From Bacteroidia bacterium (GTDB lineage: Bacteria; Bacteroidota; Bacteroidia; Bacteroidales; Azobacteroidaceae), in contig BNTT01000028.1 in assembly GCA_025996815.1 (NCBI GenBank), positions 1-27,504 of the forward strand: a DNA stretch of 27,504 bases. The letters are read 5' to 3'. The notes beneath the pieces are model-generated. The model was not told the DNA's origin, searched no databases, and worked only from the letters and a program-made list of their open reading frames with translations. Made by a program: the position numbers and the translations under genes. Shown in pieces: positions 1 through 7,715 of this stretch. Position 1 is the first letter of the stretch, and each line of letters starts with the position of its first letter.

Positions 1-1
1 T

Positions 2-245
2 TCTTTATGTATTGTAAAATCGGGGATTATGTCGGTTGGTACAGGTTTAAATGTAGCTCCACGTTGGAGTGAGCCGGGTAATGACGAAAATATCTATTGC
101 AAAAAAAAAGGTTAAAATTTATGAGGATTATACCATAAAAATTAACACAGAAGAAAGGAACAATGGACCTGTCTATAAATCTGTCAACTACTATCGTATC
201 AGTGATGAAGGCAAGTTTTATGAACTAAAAATAGAAAACAATTAA
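2..245 (+). pseudogene. 3' end of a frameshifted paralogue of the downstream 205-aa exported protein
   Basis: No single frame is open. One frame runs from the window edge to a stop at 113-115. A second runs from an ATG at 81 to the stop at 243-245 and ends in KFYELKIENN. The two join if one base is lost from the nine-A run at 101-109, giving ...NIYCKKKVKIYEDY... . The C-terminal ~45 residues (VKIYEDY ... YYRISDEGKFYELKIENN) align with the end of the protein at 258-875 (IELYHDY ... YQIRDDGKIVEIENN), so this is a tandem paralogue. Whether the shift is a real mutation, a slippage switch or a sequencing error cannot be told from one sequence. Function unknown; the 5' part lies outside the window. 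Confidence 0.6.
189..233 (+). repeat. Copy A of a 45-bp direct repeat (gene 3' end)
   Basis: This 45-bp stretch recurs at 878-922 with two mismatches. Here it encodes YYRISDEGKFYELKI, near the C-terminus of the frameshifted paralogue. Confidence 0.9.
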
Positions 246-257
246 AAATTATTCATT

Positions 258-875
258 ATGAAAACAAAAGTAATTTTAATTTTCTGTGTATTGGCAACAT
301 CTTTTTCTATGGCTAATAAGAAAAATGACAATTTGTATATTAATTCTTTAGAGTATGAAAAGGATACTATCAAATTTAATTCATTACCATTTGATTTGGT
401 TAATTATAGTGTTTGGCGCTATGATTATGACACTTCTGTGACAAACGAAGTTAAGTATTATCACTATTATAATGAAAATCTTATGAGTATTTATGTGGAA
501 AAATGGAATAATGACACTATTCCTTTTGATTATATTCCTATTATGGTAAAGCAACGCAAGTTTGATATTTTTGTCGTTGACTGTAATCTAAAAGAAGACG
601 AAAATTCACTTTCAATTTATCGTATTATAACTGTAGGTCAAGGCAAGGTGATAGATGGATTTATTCCTATTTTATATACCCATACCGAAGGCGTTACACC
701 TGATGCGGCTAAAGATAGTTTTGTATCAAGTTTTCAAATTTCAGAAAATTTGACGATAGAACTGTATCATGATTATTATAGTGACGAAGATGAGGATAAA
801 CCTGTAGCACGAACAGTCCTTGCCACATACCAAATACGAGATGATGGGAAAATTGTAGAAATAGAAAACAATTAA
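258..875 (+). CDS. Exported protein of unknown family (205 aa)
   Basis: The N-terminus (MKTKVILIFCVLATSFSMA) is a standard signal peptide with a likely signal peptidase I site after SMA, so the mature protein should be periplasmic or outer-surface. The rest is rich in Tyr, Asp and Glu, with alternating hydrophobic residues suggesting beta structure and no recognisable catalytic motif. The upstream frameshifted fragment is a paralogue, and the tail of a third copy lies just after the stop. Base composition is clearly AT-richer than in the genes from 1702 on. Small exported paralogues in tandem next to secretion genes often act as immunity proteins, but that is an inference from position. Start chosen at the ATG directly before the signal peptide; an A-rich stretch precedes it. 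Confidence 0.75.
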   Translation: MKTKVILIFCVLATSFSMANKKNDNLYINSLEYEKDTIKFNSLPFDLVNYSVWRYDYDTSVTNEVKYYHYYNENLMSIYVEKWNNDTIPFDYIPIMVKQRKFDIFVVDCNLKEDENSLSIYRIITVGQGKVIDGFIPILYTHTEGVTPDAAKDSFVSSFQISENLTIELYHDYYSDEDEDKPVARTVLATYQIRDDGKIVEIENN

Positions 876-877
876 AA

Positions 878-928
878 TACTATCGTATCAGTGATGAAGG
901 CGAGTTTTATGAACTACAAATAAATTAA
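878..928 (+). pseudogene. Copy B: orphan tail of a third paralogue (YYRISDEGEFYELQIN-stop)
   Basis: Immediately after the stop of the 205-aa gene, the intergenic DNA still reads as the final codons of the same family (YYRISDEGEFYELQIN, stop at 926-928). It is 43/45 identical to 189-233, and no start or upstream body belongs to it. The simplest reading is that a recombination or cassette replacement exchanged the body of an older gene and left its tail behind. Confidence 0.75.
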
Positions 929-933
929 AAATT

Positions 934-1689
934 ATGTATAAAAAAATCAATGTTTTAATAGTGGCAGTGGTCTGCAGTTTGTTTTTAATCAACTGCAAGA
1001 GTGCAACAAAGGCTGCACAGAGTGAAAATGACGATATTTATGGTAAAATCTTTGAAGCCATAAAATCGAATGATGAATCGGAGTTTCAAAAATTAGTGGC
1101 AGAGGTAAACAATTTGGACACGCTAATTACTGTGAATGAGGATGAAGCATATTCAATCCTCGGTTATTGCTGCAAATATAAACGCTGCCTTTTTGCAGAA
1201 AAATTATTAGATATGGGTGCTAATACTAATCTTGTACAAACAGTTATGATGTACGCTTTTGATGCCCTTTCTGTTGCGCTTGGACGCGAACAGCAAGATT
1301 TATGTTTAGCAACACTTTTGTTGAAGAGAGGCTGCAATCCTAACGCCATCTATAGTGAGGACGGACTTACCCCCCTTGGAGTGTGTTGTGAATTGGGAAA
1401 TTATGAGTTGTCGAAACTGCTGATAGATTTTGGTGCAAATGTAAATGGTAACGGATATACAGCAGGGACAGATTATGTGTTTTTCCCGATATTGCTTGCA
1501 ATAGAGAGTTCTAATGTGAAATTAGTGGAATTGCTCATAGAAAAAGGTGCCAATTTAGATGTATGCGATACACAAGGCGAAACACCGTTAAGCGTGGCAC
1601 GAAGGATAAATAATCAAAAAATTGAAAGTATTTTGTTAAGAAGTCTTGATTTGACAGATGGCGAAAAGGAAGAAATAATCATTAATTAA
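934..1689 (+). CDS. Ankyrin-repeat lipoprotein (251 aa)
   Basis: The N-terminus is a lipoprotein signal peptide ending in LFLINC, with Cys21 as the likely lipidated residue. The body holds about four to five ankyrin repeats from roughly residue 35 to 240; the clearest are around DGLTPLGVCCELGNYELSKL and the block containing LVELLIEKGANLDV and GETPLSVA. Ankyrin repeats are protein-binding modules. Several known T6SS immunity proteins are exported ankyrin proteins, and this gene sits 12 bp before a T6SS-linked pair in AT-rich cargo DNA, so an immunity or effector-binding role is a fair guess. The sequence itself shows only a lipid-anchored ankyrin protein. The ATG at 934 follows an A-rich leader. 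Confidence 0.85.
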   Translation: MYKKINVLIVAVVCSLFLINCKSATKAAQSENDDIYGKIFEAIKSNDESEFQKLVAEVNNLDTLITVNEDEAYSILGYCCKYKRCLFAEKLLDMGANTNLVQTVMMYAFDALSVALGREQQDLCLATLLLKRGCNPNAIYSEDGLTPLGVCCELGNYELSKLLIDFGANVNGNGYTAGTDYVFFPILLAIESSNVKLVELLIEKGANLDVCDTQGETPLSVARRINNQKIESILLRSLDLTDGEKEEIIIN

Positions 1690-1701
1690 AAACAAAACAA
1701 T

Positions 1702-3402
1702 ATGTATGAATTTAGAAATTTGAAGGCTGAATACAGCATTGAAACGAAAATTGCGCGCCCCGATGGGCAGATTAGCAGTTACAGCAGCCGCATTGCCCTG
1801 AATGCGGAGTATCAACACAAAGAGAATCGTTTTCTGTTTGTGATGGAAGGCAAAACGGACACCCGATTGGATGGGGAGGTGCCTCAAAAGCCGATTGACA
1901 CTTACAGGGAGCAGTTGGGGACGTGTCTGTATCCGATGAATTTGTGCGTGTCGCCGGACGGCGAAATAATCAATGTGCTGAATTTCAACGAGATACGCGA
2001 ACGCTGGAAGCAAACAAGTATGAAACTGTTGCACGCTTACTATTCTGCCCCGCTGGAAGGCTACATCGACGCAGCGCGCAAGAATCTTCAAACTGAAAAG
2101 GACTTTGTAGAAGCCTTGCGGCGCGACACTTTTATCCGGCTGTATTTTCAATCCCAACAGGCGAACGAGGCGAGCGGTTTGACATATAGCTACTTTCCGG
2201 AGCAGGACATACAGTCGATTACGGGCATTTTTCAGGGCAAAGAGGTTGTTATTCAGGCAGTTAAGCGAGAGGCGAAAAAAGCGAACAGGACAATCAGTAT
2301 GATAAGTTCTTTTTTAACAACCATGCTGTTGCTAATAGTCTGTATGACAGCAACTTGCACGAGTGACGACAAATTGCCCAAGGGGCTGAATGTTGAGGAA
2401 ATCCAAAGGCAGATGGCTTTGCAGGAACTGGTTGAGACGATGAGTATCAAAGACCGGCGCAATCAGCCGTATTATTTTACGGCAGATGACCTCTCTTTGC
2501 AGTTGGAAATTGTTGCGAGCGGGCTTAAAAAGGAGCATTTTCTGGAAATTCCCGACAGGCAGTTTGAGGACAAACTTTACGGGATATTCAAAATAGAACC
2601 GGCAAAGAAAACGCAATGCTTTGAATTTCAGGAAGATGGCTCGTGTATCATCCTGTTTGAATCCAAATCGGAGGAGGACAAATATAGTCGGCGCAATCTG
2701 TTTGTCAGTCAAAAACATCATTTTGTGACCGACCTGCGGTTGCTGGACGAACTGATAACCATCAACGACGACAATTCGGGGAGAATCCACCTGCCTCCGG
2801 AACTGGTGCATCGCAATAAATATCTGTTCAACAACGATGAGGTGAGCCTGATATGGCTGTTAAACAATGACATACGTTTTTTGGAACGACTGCTGACAAC
2901 TTTTGGCTACGATGCCGACCAAAAAGTGAATTACGCCGTTTTGCGGGCTATTTACCGCGATTACAGGAAATATCAGATTGAAAACGGCTACAATCACTAT
3001 CCCCCGCTCCTCAACAATTTGTTTGCGAGCCGCGACTGTGACGGCGAACTTCAAATTCGCGCGGGGCTGCTGAAAACGGTGGCAAACAGTTTTGTGAACG
3101 ACAAAACCAATTTTGAAATGACGGGCGACTATGCGGATAAAAGGGCGTTCTACACCCTTATGAGCGATTATTGCGAGGCTCTCGTCACCGACGAAAAACG
3201 CGGCGACGACTTCTCTTTTGAGGAGAAATGCCACGTCATCGCCGCCATTCTAAGCACCATGAAAGACTGTGGCGAGGGTGGTCTGCTGGCGGATTCGGAG
3301 GTGGAATATATCCATGAATACTATCCAAGGATTATCACAGCCATCACCAAGCATCGCTATTTTGGCTATTCCAATTTAAAAGCCTCTTTTGCCGACCTAT
3401 GA
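1702..3402 (+). CDS. Unknown 566-aa protein with one central membrane span, coupled to tssK-like gene
   Basis: I do not recognise the family. Residues 1 to about 195 look soluble, with YPMNLCVSPDGEIINVLNFN and a following charged helical stretch. Residues about 200-218 (SSFLTTMLLLIVCMTATC) form one strong hydrophobic segment, and residues 220-566 are again soluble and mainly helical. This predicts a cytoplasmic N-domain and a periplasmic C-domain. The segment starts at Met200 and resembles a signal peptide, so the gene could be a fusion of two ancestral genes. Its stop overlaps the next start by 4 bp (ATGA at 3399-3402), so it is probably translationally coupled to the TssK-like protein and may belong to the same apparatus. 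Bacteroidetes T6SS loci encode lineage-specific membrane components, but I cannot match this protein to any of them. Confidence 0.85.
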   Translation: MYEFRNLKAEYSIETKIARPDGQISSYSSRIALNAEYQHKENRFLFVMEGKTDTRLDGEVPQKPIDTYREQLGTCLYPMNLCVSPDGEIINVLNFNEIRERWKQTSMKLLHAYYSAPLEGYIDAARKNLQTEKDFVEALRRDTFIRLYFQSQQANEASGLTYSYFPEQDIQSITGIFQGKEVVIQAVKREAKKANRTISMISSFLTTMLLLIVCMTATCTSDDKLPKGLNVEEIQRQMALQELVETMSIKDRRNQPYYFTADDLSLQLEIVASGLKKEHFLEIPDRQFEDKLYGIFKIEPAKKTQCFEFQEDGSCIILFESKSEEDKYSRRNLFVSQKHHFVTDLRLLDELITINDDNSGRIHLPPELVHRNKYLFNNDEVSLIWLLNNDIRFLERLLTTFGYDADQKVNYAVLRAIYRDYRKYQIENGYNHYPPLLNNLFASRDCDGELQIRAGLLKTVANSFVNDKTNFEMTGDYADKRAFYTLMSDYCEALVTDEKRGDDFSFEEKCHVIAAILSTMKDCGEGGLLADSEVEYIHEYYPRIITAITKHRYFGYSNLKASFADL

Positions 3403-4550
3403 AAAAATGTAACCACCAATTAGTCAACTGGTTGGAGGGGATGAACGTTGGCGACGAGCATTTCCGGCAGTTGGAAAACTATTTCATCGAGCGGCTGTGC
3501 GACACGGCGGCACTCCACATTACGAAGCACAACTACGGGCTGCTGCCCCCTGTGGACGGCGAGAACACCTCCTCCGAATTTGACATCAGCGAGCAGGTGT
3601 CGGGCAAAGTCGAAATCAAACTGCGCCGCTGCAACGCCATCACCGCCGGCGGCTGCCGCATCGCCTACAACCCGCCTCCGGAGGTCTGCCTCCTGCACAC
3701 CCATTCGTTTGATGCAGGAGCGGGGGCACCCCCCGTCCAAAATGCCATCTGGGATGTGGTGCTGACCGTAAACCCCTTTGCGCGCATCCCCACAGGCACT
3801 CCCGCCGACGACGAACTGCCGCCACGACCGCCTCATGCGACGGAAGATTACCAACTGTCGGTGGTGCCACGAGGCGAAATTCACAGCGACCGGTTGGGAT
3901 TGCACCACTTGGTCATCGGGCGCATCCGCCCCTACGGCGGACGCTATGAGGTTGATACCCAATACATTCCGCCGTGCACCCGTATGAGTAGCCACCCCGA
4001 CCTGTTGGCGTATTACGAACGCTTCGGAACTTACCTCAACACGCTGGAGCGCAGTTCAAAACTCATCCTGAGCAAAAATCGCTCGCACCATTCGACCATT
4101 GCCGCGCACGTCGGCACCCTCAGCGAAGACCTGATGCACTACATCGCCACCATCTACTTCCCGTATCGCAATATGGGGCAGGAGGAGGCTCCGATACGGA
4201 TTGTCAACTATTTTTCGACGCTCGCCCACGTCTGCTACGTCAGCCTCAACAAGCAAAGCCGGACGGAAACGGAAGAGTTGCTGAGCTATTTCCACGAATG
4301 GAGCGACGTTACGCCGGGGTCGTTTGAAGAACTGTTAGCCAACACCTTAGGCATCATCTACGACCACAACGCCCTGCGCGGCACAATGCTACAAATAGAA
4401 ACCTTCCTGCACATTCTGTCCGATTTGTGGCTGAAACTGAGCGGATTAGAATACATCGGCAAGCACAAAGACAACATCGTCGTCTCCGAACGCTACCACC
4501 AGCAGGAGCAGCCGAAGGCGAATGGGACGAATTGGAGTATTTTGGATTAG
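3399..4550 (+). CDS. tssK: TssK-like type VI secretion baseplate subunit
   Basis: TssK is the T6SS baseplate protein that links the TssEFG wedge to the membrane complex in the cytoplasm. The call rests on the N-terminal pattern W11-L-EGM-x5-HF22 followed by NYGLLP at 45-50, which parallels the W-x-EG(M/L)...HF signature and the short beta segment that opens TssK/VasE proteins, and on the following LRRCNAITAGGCRI stretch. At 383 aa it is somewhat shorter than the proteobacterial form. The C-terminal third is helical, as expected. No other T6SS core gene is visible, so either the locus continues off the left edge or this gene is an orphan. It overlaps the upstream gene by 4 bp and ends 3 bp from the convergent recombinase. 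GC content is higher than in the preceding cargo genes. Confidence 0.68.
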   Translation: MKKCNHQLVNWLEGMNVGDEHFRQLENYFIERLCDTAALHITKHNYGLLPPVDGENTSSEFDISEQVSGKVEIKLRRCNAITAGGCRIAYNPPPEVCLLHTHSFDAGAGAPPVQNAIWDVVLTVNPFARIPTGTPADDELPPRPPHATEDYQLSVVPRGEIHSDRLGLHHLVIGRIRPYGGRYEVDTQYIPPCTRMSSHPDLLAYYERFGTYLNTLERSSKLILSKNRSHHSTIAAHVGTLSEDLMHYIATIYFPYRNMGQEEAPIRIVNYFSTLAHVCYVSLNKQSRTETEELLSYFHEWSDVTPGSFEELLANTLGIIYDHNALRGTMLQIETFLHILSDLWLKLSGLEYIGKHKDNIVVSERYHQQEQPKANGTNWSILD

Positions 4551-4553
4551 CGG

Positions 4554-5465
4554 CTAAACTAATTCGCTTTCCGAAACTTTACTCCTGTTGCAATATTTGT
4601 TCCGGTCTTTCCTGATTCCTGCGTGGGTTTTCCGGTAATAATCCAACAAATTGTGCCTTCTCATATACGCGGTGATATTCGATGGGGTTACGACTACCCC
4701 TTTTTCGGAAAGGGCTTTCATCATATCCGTTTGGGTTTTTCCCTCATCAATCAGATTGATTATCAGTCTTTTGTGTGGCTTTATTTTTTCGTCGTTTTCC
4801 TTGCTTTTCAGGTGAATCGGGTTTTTCAGGTTCCAACTTGGTGTCTTTTTTTTGGGAATGTAGGTTAATCCTTTTTCCCGTATGAAGAGTAGAATTGTGG
4901 CGCGGTTCACCTTAAATCTGCGCTCCAAAGTACTCATTCTGGAGCCGGCATCTATATATTTTTGCAGAAGTTTTTCTTTGCCGTCCAATTTTCGGGGTCC
5001 GCTGCTTCCCACCGGTCTGCCGAAGATGACACCTTCCCTTTTTCTGCGTTCTATGCCCTCCAAAGTGCGTTTTACAATCATATCCCGTTCTATTTGGGCG
5101 GATATGCCGAACGCAAAAAGCAGGATTGTGCCCACCAAATCGCCCTTTTTATAGGTGTCGAACGAATCTTTTACACTATATACGGTGCACCCTACATCCA
5201 TACAATGCTCCACAATGCGGAATAACATAAAAACACTGCGACCAAGTCGCGACAGTTCGGATATAATTAACACATCACCACTTTTTACCTTTTTCAATAA
5301 ACGCCCCAATTTTCGCTTGCCCGGCTCCTTCACGCCCGAAACACCATCATCTGAAATCCACTCTTCTATCTCATACCCCAATTTGTGGGCTTTCTCGACA
5401 ATTCCTATTTTCTGTCCTTCCGTATCTTGCTTGTCGGTACTCACCCGCACATACCCGTAAACCAT
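4554..5465 (-). CDS. Serine recombinase (resolvase/invertase family) with extended C-terminus
   Basis: The first ~140 residues are a classic resolvase/invertase catalytic domain: GYVRVST with nucleophile Ser9, SDDGVSG, then ISELSRLGRS carrying Arg73 and Arg76, and a long helix around IERDMIVKRTLEGIERRK. The family cuts and rejoins DNA through a phosphoserine bond to invert, resolve or integrate segments. At 303 aa it is longer than simple invertases (about 180-200 aa). It has one resolvase-type HTH at about 170-200 (STLERRFKVNRATILLFIRE) and what looks like a second HTH at about 230-265 (KTQTDMMKALSEKGV). It has its own promoter and ends 3 bp from tssK. Target sites were not identified. Closest analogy is the Bacteroidetes DNA invertases that switch surface promoters. 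Confidence 0.9.
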   Translation of the reverse strand: MVYGYVRVSTDKQDTEGQKIGIVEKAHKLGYEIEEWISDDGVSGVKEPGKRKLGRLLKKVKSGDVLIISELSRLGRSVFMLFRIVEHCMDVGCTVYSVKDSFDTYKKGDLVGTILLFAFGISAQIERDMIVKRTLEGIERRKREGVIFGRPVGSSGPRKLDGKEKLLQKYIDAGSRMSTLERRFKVNRATILLFIREKGLTYIPKKKTPSWNLKNPIHLKSKENDEKIKPHKRLIINLIDEGKTQTDMMKALSEKGVVVTPSNITAYMRRHNLLDYYRKTHAGIRKDRNKYCNRSKVSESELV

Positions 5466-5491
5466 AAGTGTATCTTTAATTTTTGAGCCTG

Positions 5492-5499
5492 CAAAGGTA
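5492..5499 (-). promoter_or_regulatory. -7 box TACCTTTG of the recombinase gene
   Basis: The reverse complement reads TACCTTTGC, the Bacteroidetes -7 consensus, about 27 bp before the recombinase ATG. It lies back to back with the promoter at 5527-5534, so the two genes share a ~100-bp divergent control region. Confidence 0.75.
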
Positions 5500-5526
5500 G
5501 TGATTTTTTAATTGGTATTTTTTTAG

Positions 5527-5534
5527 TAACTTTG
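5527..5534 (+). promoter_or_regulatory. -7 box TAACTTTG of the DUF4292/EnvC-like operon
   Basis: TAACTTTGC matches TAnnTTTG, 31 bp before the ATG at 5566. The -33 region is only T-rich, without a clear TTTG. Confidence 0.7.
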
Positions 5535-5565
5535 CGGGCGATATACAATATAAAAAAGGACAAAG

Positions 5566-6438
5566 ATGAGAGTTACTAAAAATTATAATCTGCTGCTCGC
5601 AACGTTGGTGCTCCTGTTTTTGGCGGGGTATGTTCCTTGTCGGGCGGCGAATACGTCGGACGATGAGGAGTTTGCGTTGCCGACATTGACAACATTGACA
5701 ACTACGGAGCGTTTGGCGGCGGTGCGGCAGGCTTCGCTATCGTTCCAAACACTGTCGGCAAATCTGATAATGAGCCTGAAGCAGGGCGAGAAGAGCGATT
5801 TTTCGACGGAGGCGCAGATGCGCATTATCAAAGACCAAGCCATCCAGTTGTCTGCTCGCGTGCCCTTTCTGGGCGAAGCCGTCAAAATAGTGATTACGCC
5901 GGAGAATGTACTGATTATCAATCGGTTAAATAAGACCTTTTTTTATGAAACGGTGCAAAATATCAAAGCGGAGAAAGAAATTGATTTCGACTATTACAGT
6001 TTGGAAGCATTGTTTACAAATCGGCTGTTTATTGCTGGAAAACAGACGGTTACGCCCGACGACGACACCTGTTTTGCCGTGAACGACTCGGAATTTGAGA
6101 CAAATCTAATAAGCACGGATAATCAGCATATTCAGTACAGTTTTGTGACCGACCAGACCAACAATCACATCCAACTGTTGAAAATGAGCCACCCCGCGTT
6201 TCCGGTCAACGTGCAATGCGTGTATGAAGACTGGCGTTTGGTGTCCAATATGCAGGCGTTCCCGATGTCGCTGCAATTGACGGCAATCATTCCCGACAAT
6301 GACTGCGGCATCGCGATGCGGTTTTCTTCCGTCCATCTCGACACAACGTTCACCATTGACGATGCGCCGCCAAACTCCGCCAAATACACACAATTGTCTT
6401 TCCGGCAAATGATTGAACTAACTATGAAAAGCCTGTGA
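5566..6438 (+). CDS. DUF4292-family envelope protein
   Basis: The N-terminus has a signal peptide (LLLATLVLLFLAGYVPCRAA). Cleavage is probably after CRA; the Cys lacks a good lipobox, although many relatives are lipoproteins. The mature part fits the DUF4292 family, thought to resemble the LolA/LolB lipoprotein-carrier fold: an early FQTLSANLIMSLKQG strand region, an RVPFLGEAVKIVITPENVLIIN segment in the middle and long beta stretches after it. In Bacteroidetes this family commonly sits beside an EnvC-like gene, as here. The stop overlaps the next ATG (TGATG at 6436-6440), so the two are translationally coupled. Role inferred: outer-membrane lipoprotein or envelope maintenance. Confidence 0.8.
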   Translation: MRVTKNYNLLLATLVLLFLAGYVPCRAANTSDDEEFALPTLTTLTTTERLAAVRQASLSFQTLSANLIMSLKQGEKSDFSTEAQMRIIKDQAIQLSARVPFLGEAVKIVITPENVLIINRLNKTFFYETVQNIKAEKEIDFDYYSLEALFTNRLFIAGKQTVTPDDDTCFAVNDSEFETNLISTDNQHIQYSFVTDQTNNHIQLLKMSHPAFPVNVQCVYEDWRLVSNMQAFPMSLQLTAIIPDNDCGIAMRFSSVHLDTTFTIDDAPPNSAKYTQLSFRQMIELTMKSL

Positions 6439-7712
6439 TGAAGACTCTACGCCCTGTCATTGCGGGCGTGACCCGCAATCCCCTGATATATCTGTTATTT
6501 GCCGTTGCAACCCTCGCCCTGACGGCGCAAACAAGAAAGCCGACGCCCGCCAAAGCACCGTCGCAGTCGCAACAAACGCTCGAACAGCAGCGTTCTGCCC
6601 TGCTGAACGAAATTGAACAAACCAGCGCGCTGCTGAACGAAAACAGCAAGTCTATTTCGGCGGTGCAGAGCCGCCTGACACTGGTGAGCAAGCAAATCAC
6701 CGCCCGCAAGGAGGTGCTGTCTGTGTTGGAAAAAGAAATCAATCGCACGTCATCCGAAATTCGTAATAAGGAGCGGATAATCAACGAGTTATTGCAACAG
6801 TTGAATACCAAAAAAGAGCACTACGCCATCTCCATCAGAAAGATGTATAAACAGCGAAACAACAGCGAAGAACTGCTCTGGATTATGTCTGCCGACCATT
6901 TTTCGCAATCCTACCGCCGAATGCTCTACCTGCGAAGATATGCCGAATGGCGCAAAAATCAGGCAGAGGAAATCAAGGAGCAACAGACGCGAGTGGCCGC
7001 CGAAAAGCGAAAACTCGAAACGAAAATGCGCGAAAAAGAAAAATTGGCGCAAATAAAACACAAGGAAGAAGACAATTTGAAAAAAGAGGAAACCACCAAG
7101 CGAACGGAGGTAACCAATCTGACGAAAAATAAAAAACAGTTGGAGGCGCAACTCAAAACCAAGCAGCAACAGGCGGACGCCCTGAATCGCAAAATTGAGC
7201 AAATCATCACTGCCGAAGTGGAAGCCGCCCGAAAGTCGAAAACGGCTCGCAAGGCAGAAACCAAAGGCGGGTTTGCGATGACCAAGGAAGAACAGACCCT
7301 CTCGTCGGAGTTTGCCAACAACAAGGGACGGCTGCCATTCCCGCTCAAAGGCAACTACCAAATCACAGAACACTTTGGTATTCAGCGAGTTGCAGGACTA
7401 ACCAACGTGCATCACAACAGCAACGGCATCAAGATTGAAACCTCCCGCGGCAACCGTGCCAGAGCGGTGTTCGACGGCGTTGTGTCCAGCATTTTTCTCG
7501 TGCCCGGCTACCAAACGTCCATCATCCTGCGCCACGGCAACTACCGAACGCTCTATGCCAACCTCGAACAGGTGTCGGTAAAAATAGACGACAAGGTGAA
7601 GACCGGCCAGGATTTGGGCAGCATCTACACCGACGAGGGCATAACCGCACTCTATTTTGAACTGTGGAAAGAACTGACGAAGCAAAATCCCGAGCCGTGG
7701 CTTAATAAGTAA
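6438..7712 (+). CDS. EnvC-like murein hydrolase activator (coiled coil + degenerate M23/LytM)
   Basis: A signal peptide is followed by a coiled coil from about residue 45 to 265 (QQRSALLNEIEQTSALLNEN ... KQQQADALNRKIEQI). A LytM domain follows from about residue 300 (LPFPLKGNYQITEHFG). The zinc ligands of active M23 peptidases are missing: the HxGxD site is replaced by NGIKIE and HLHFEL by LYFELWK. It therefore probably activates amidases for daughter-cell separation instead of cutting peptidoglycan, as EnvC and NlpD do. I start at the ATG at 6438, which overlaps the previous stop, rather than the in-frame GTG at 6435. The n-region of the signal peptide is built from a palindromic DNA repeat (6459-6479), encoding VIAGVTRNP. 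The gene ends 3 bp from the convergent glgB. Confidence 0.85.
   Translation: MKTLRPVIAGVTRNPLIYLLFAVATLALTAQTRKPTPAKAPSQSQQTLEQQRSALLNEIEQTSALLNENSKSISAVQSRLTLVSKQITARKEVLSVLEKEINRTSSEIRNKERIINELLQQLNTKKEHYAISIRKMYKQRNNSEELLWIMSADHFSQSYRRMLYLRRYAEWRKNQAEEIKEQQTRVAAEKRKLETKMREKEKLAQIKHKEEDNLKKEETTKRTEVTNLTKNKKQLEAQLKTKQQQADALNRKIEQIITAEVEAARKSKTARKAETKGGFAMTKEEQTLSSEFANNKGRLPFPLKGNYQITEHFGIQRVAGLTNVHHNSNGIKIETSRGNRARAVFDGVVSSIFLVPGYQTSIILRHGNYRTLYANLEQVSVKIDDKVKTGQDLGSIYTDEGITALYFELWKELTKQNPEPWLNK
6459..6479. repeat. Perfect palindromic element ATTGCGGG-cgtga-CCCGCAAT inside a CDS
   Basis: An 8-bp perfect stem with a 5-nt loop lies 21 bp after the EnvC-like start. Its flanks (TGTCATTGCGGG ... 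CCCGCAATCCC) resemble widely dispersed intergenic palindromes of the form GTCATTGCGGGCTTGACCCGCAATC. In this frame it encodes PVIAGVTRNPL. Confidence 0.8.
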
Positions 7713-7715
7713 AAA

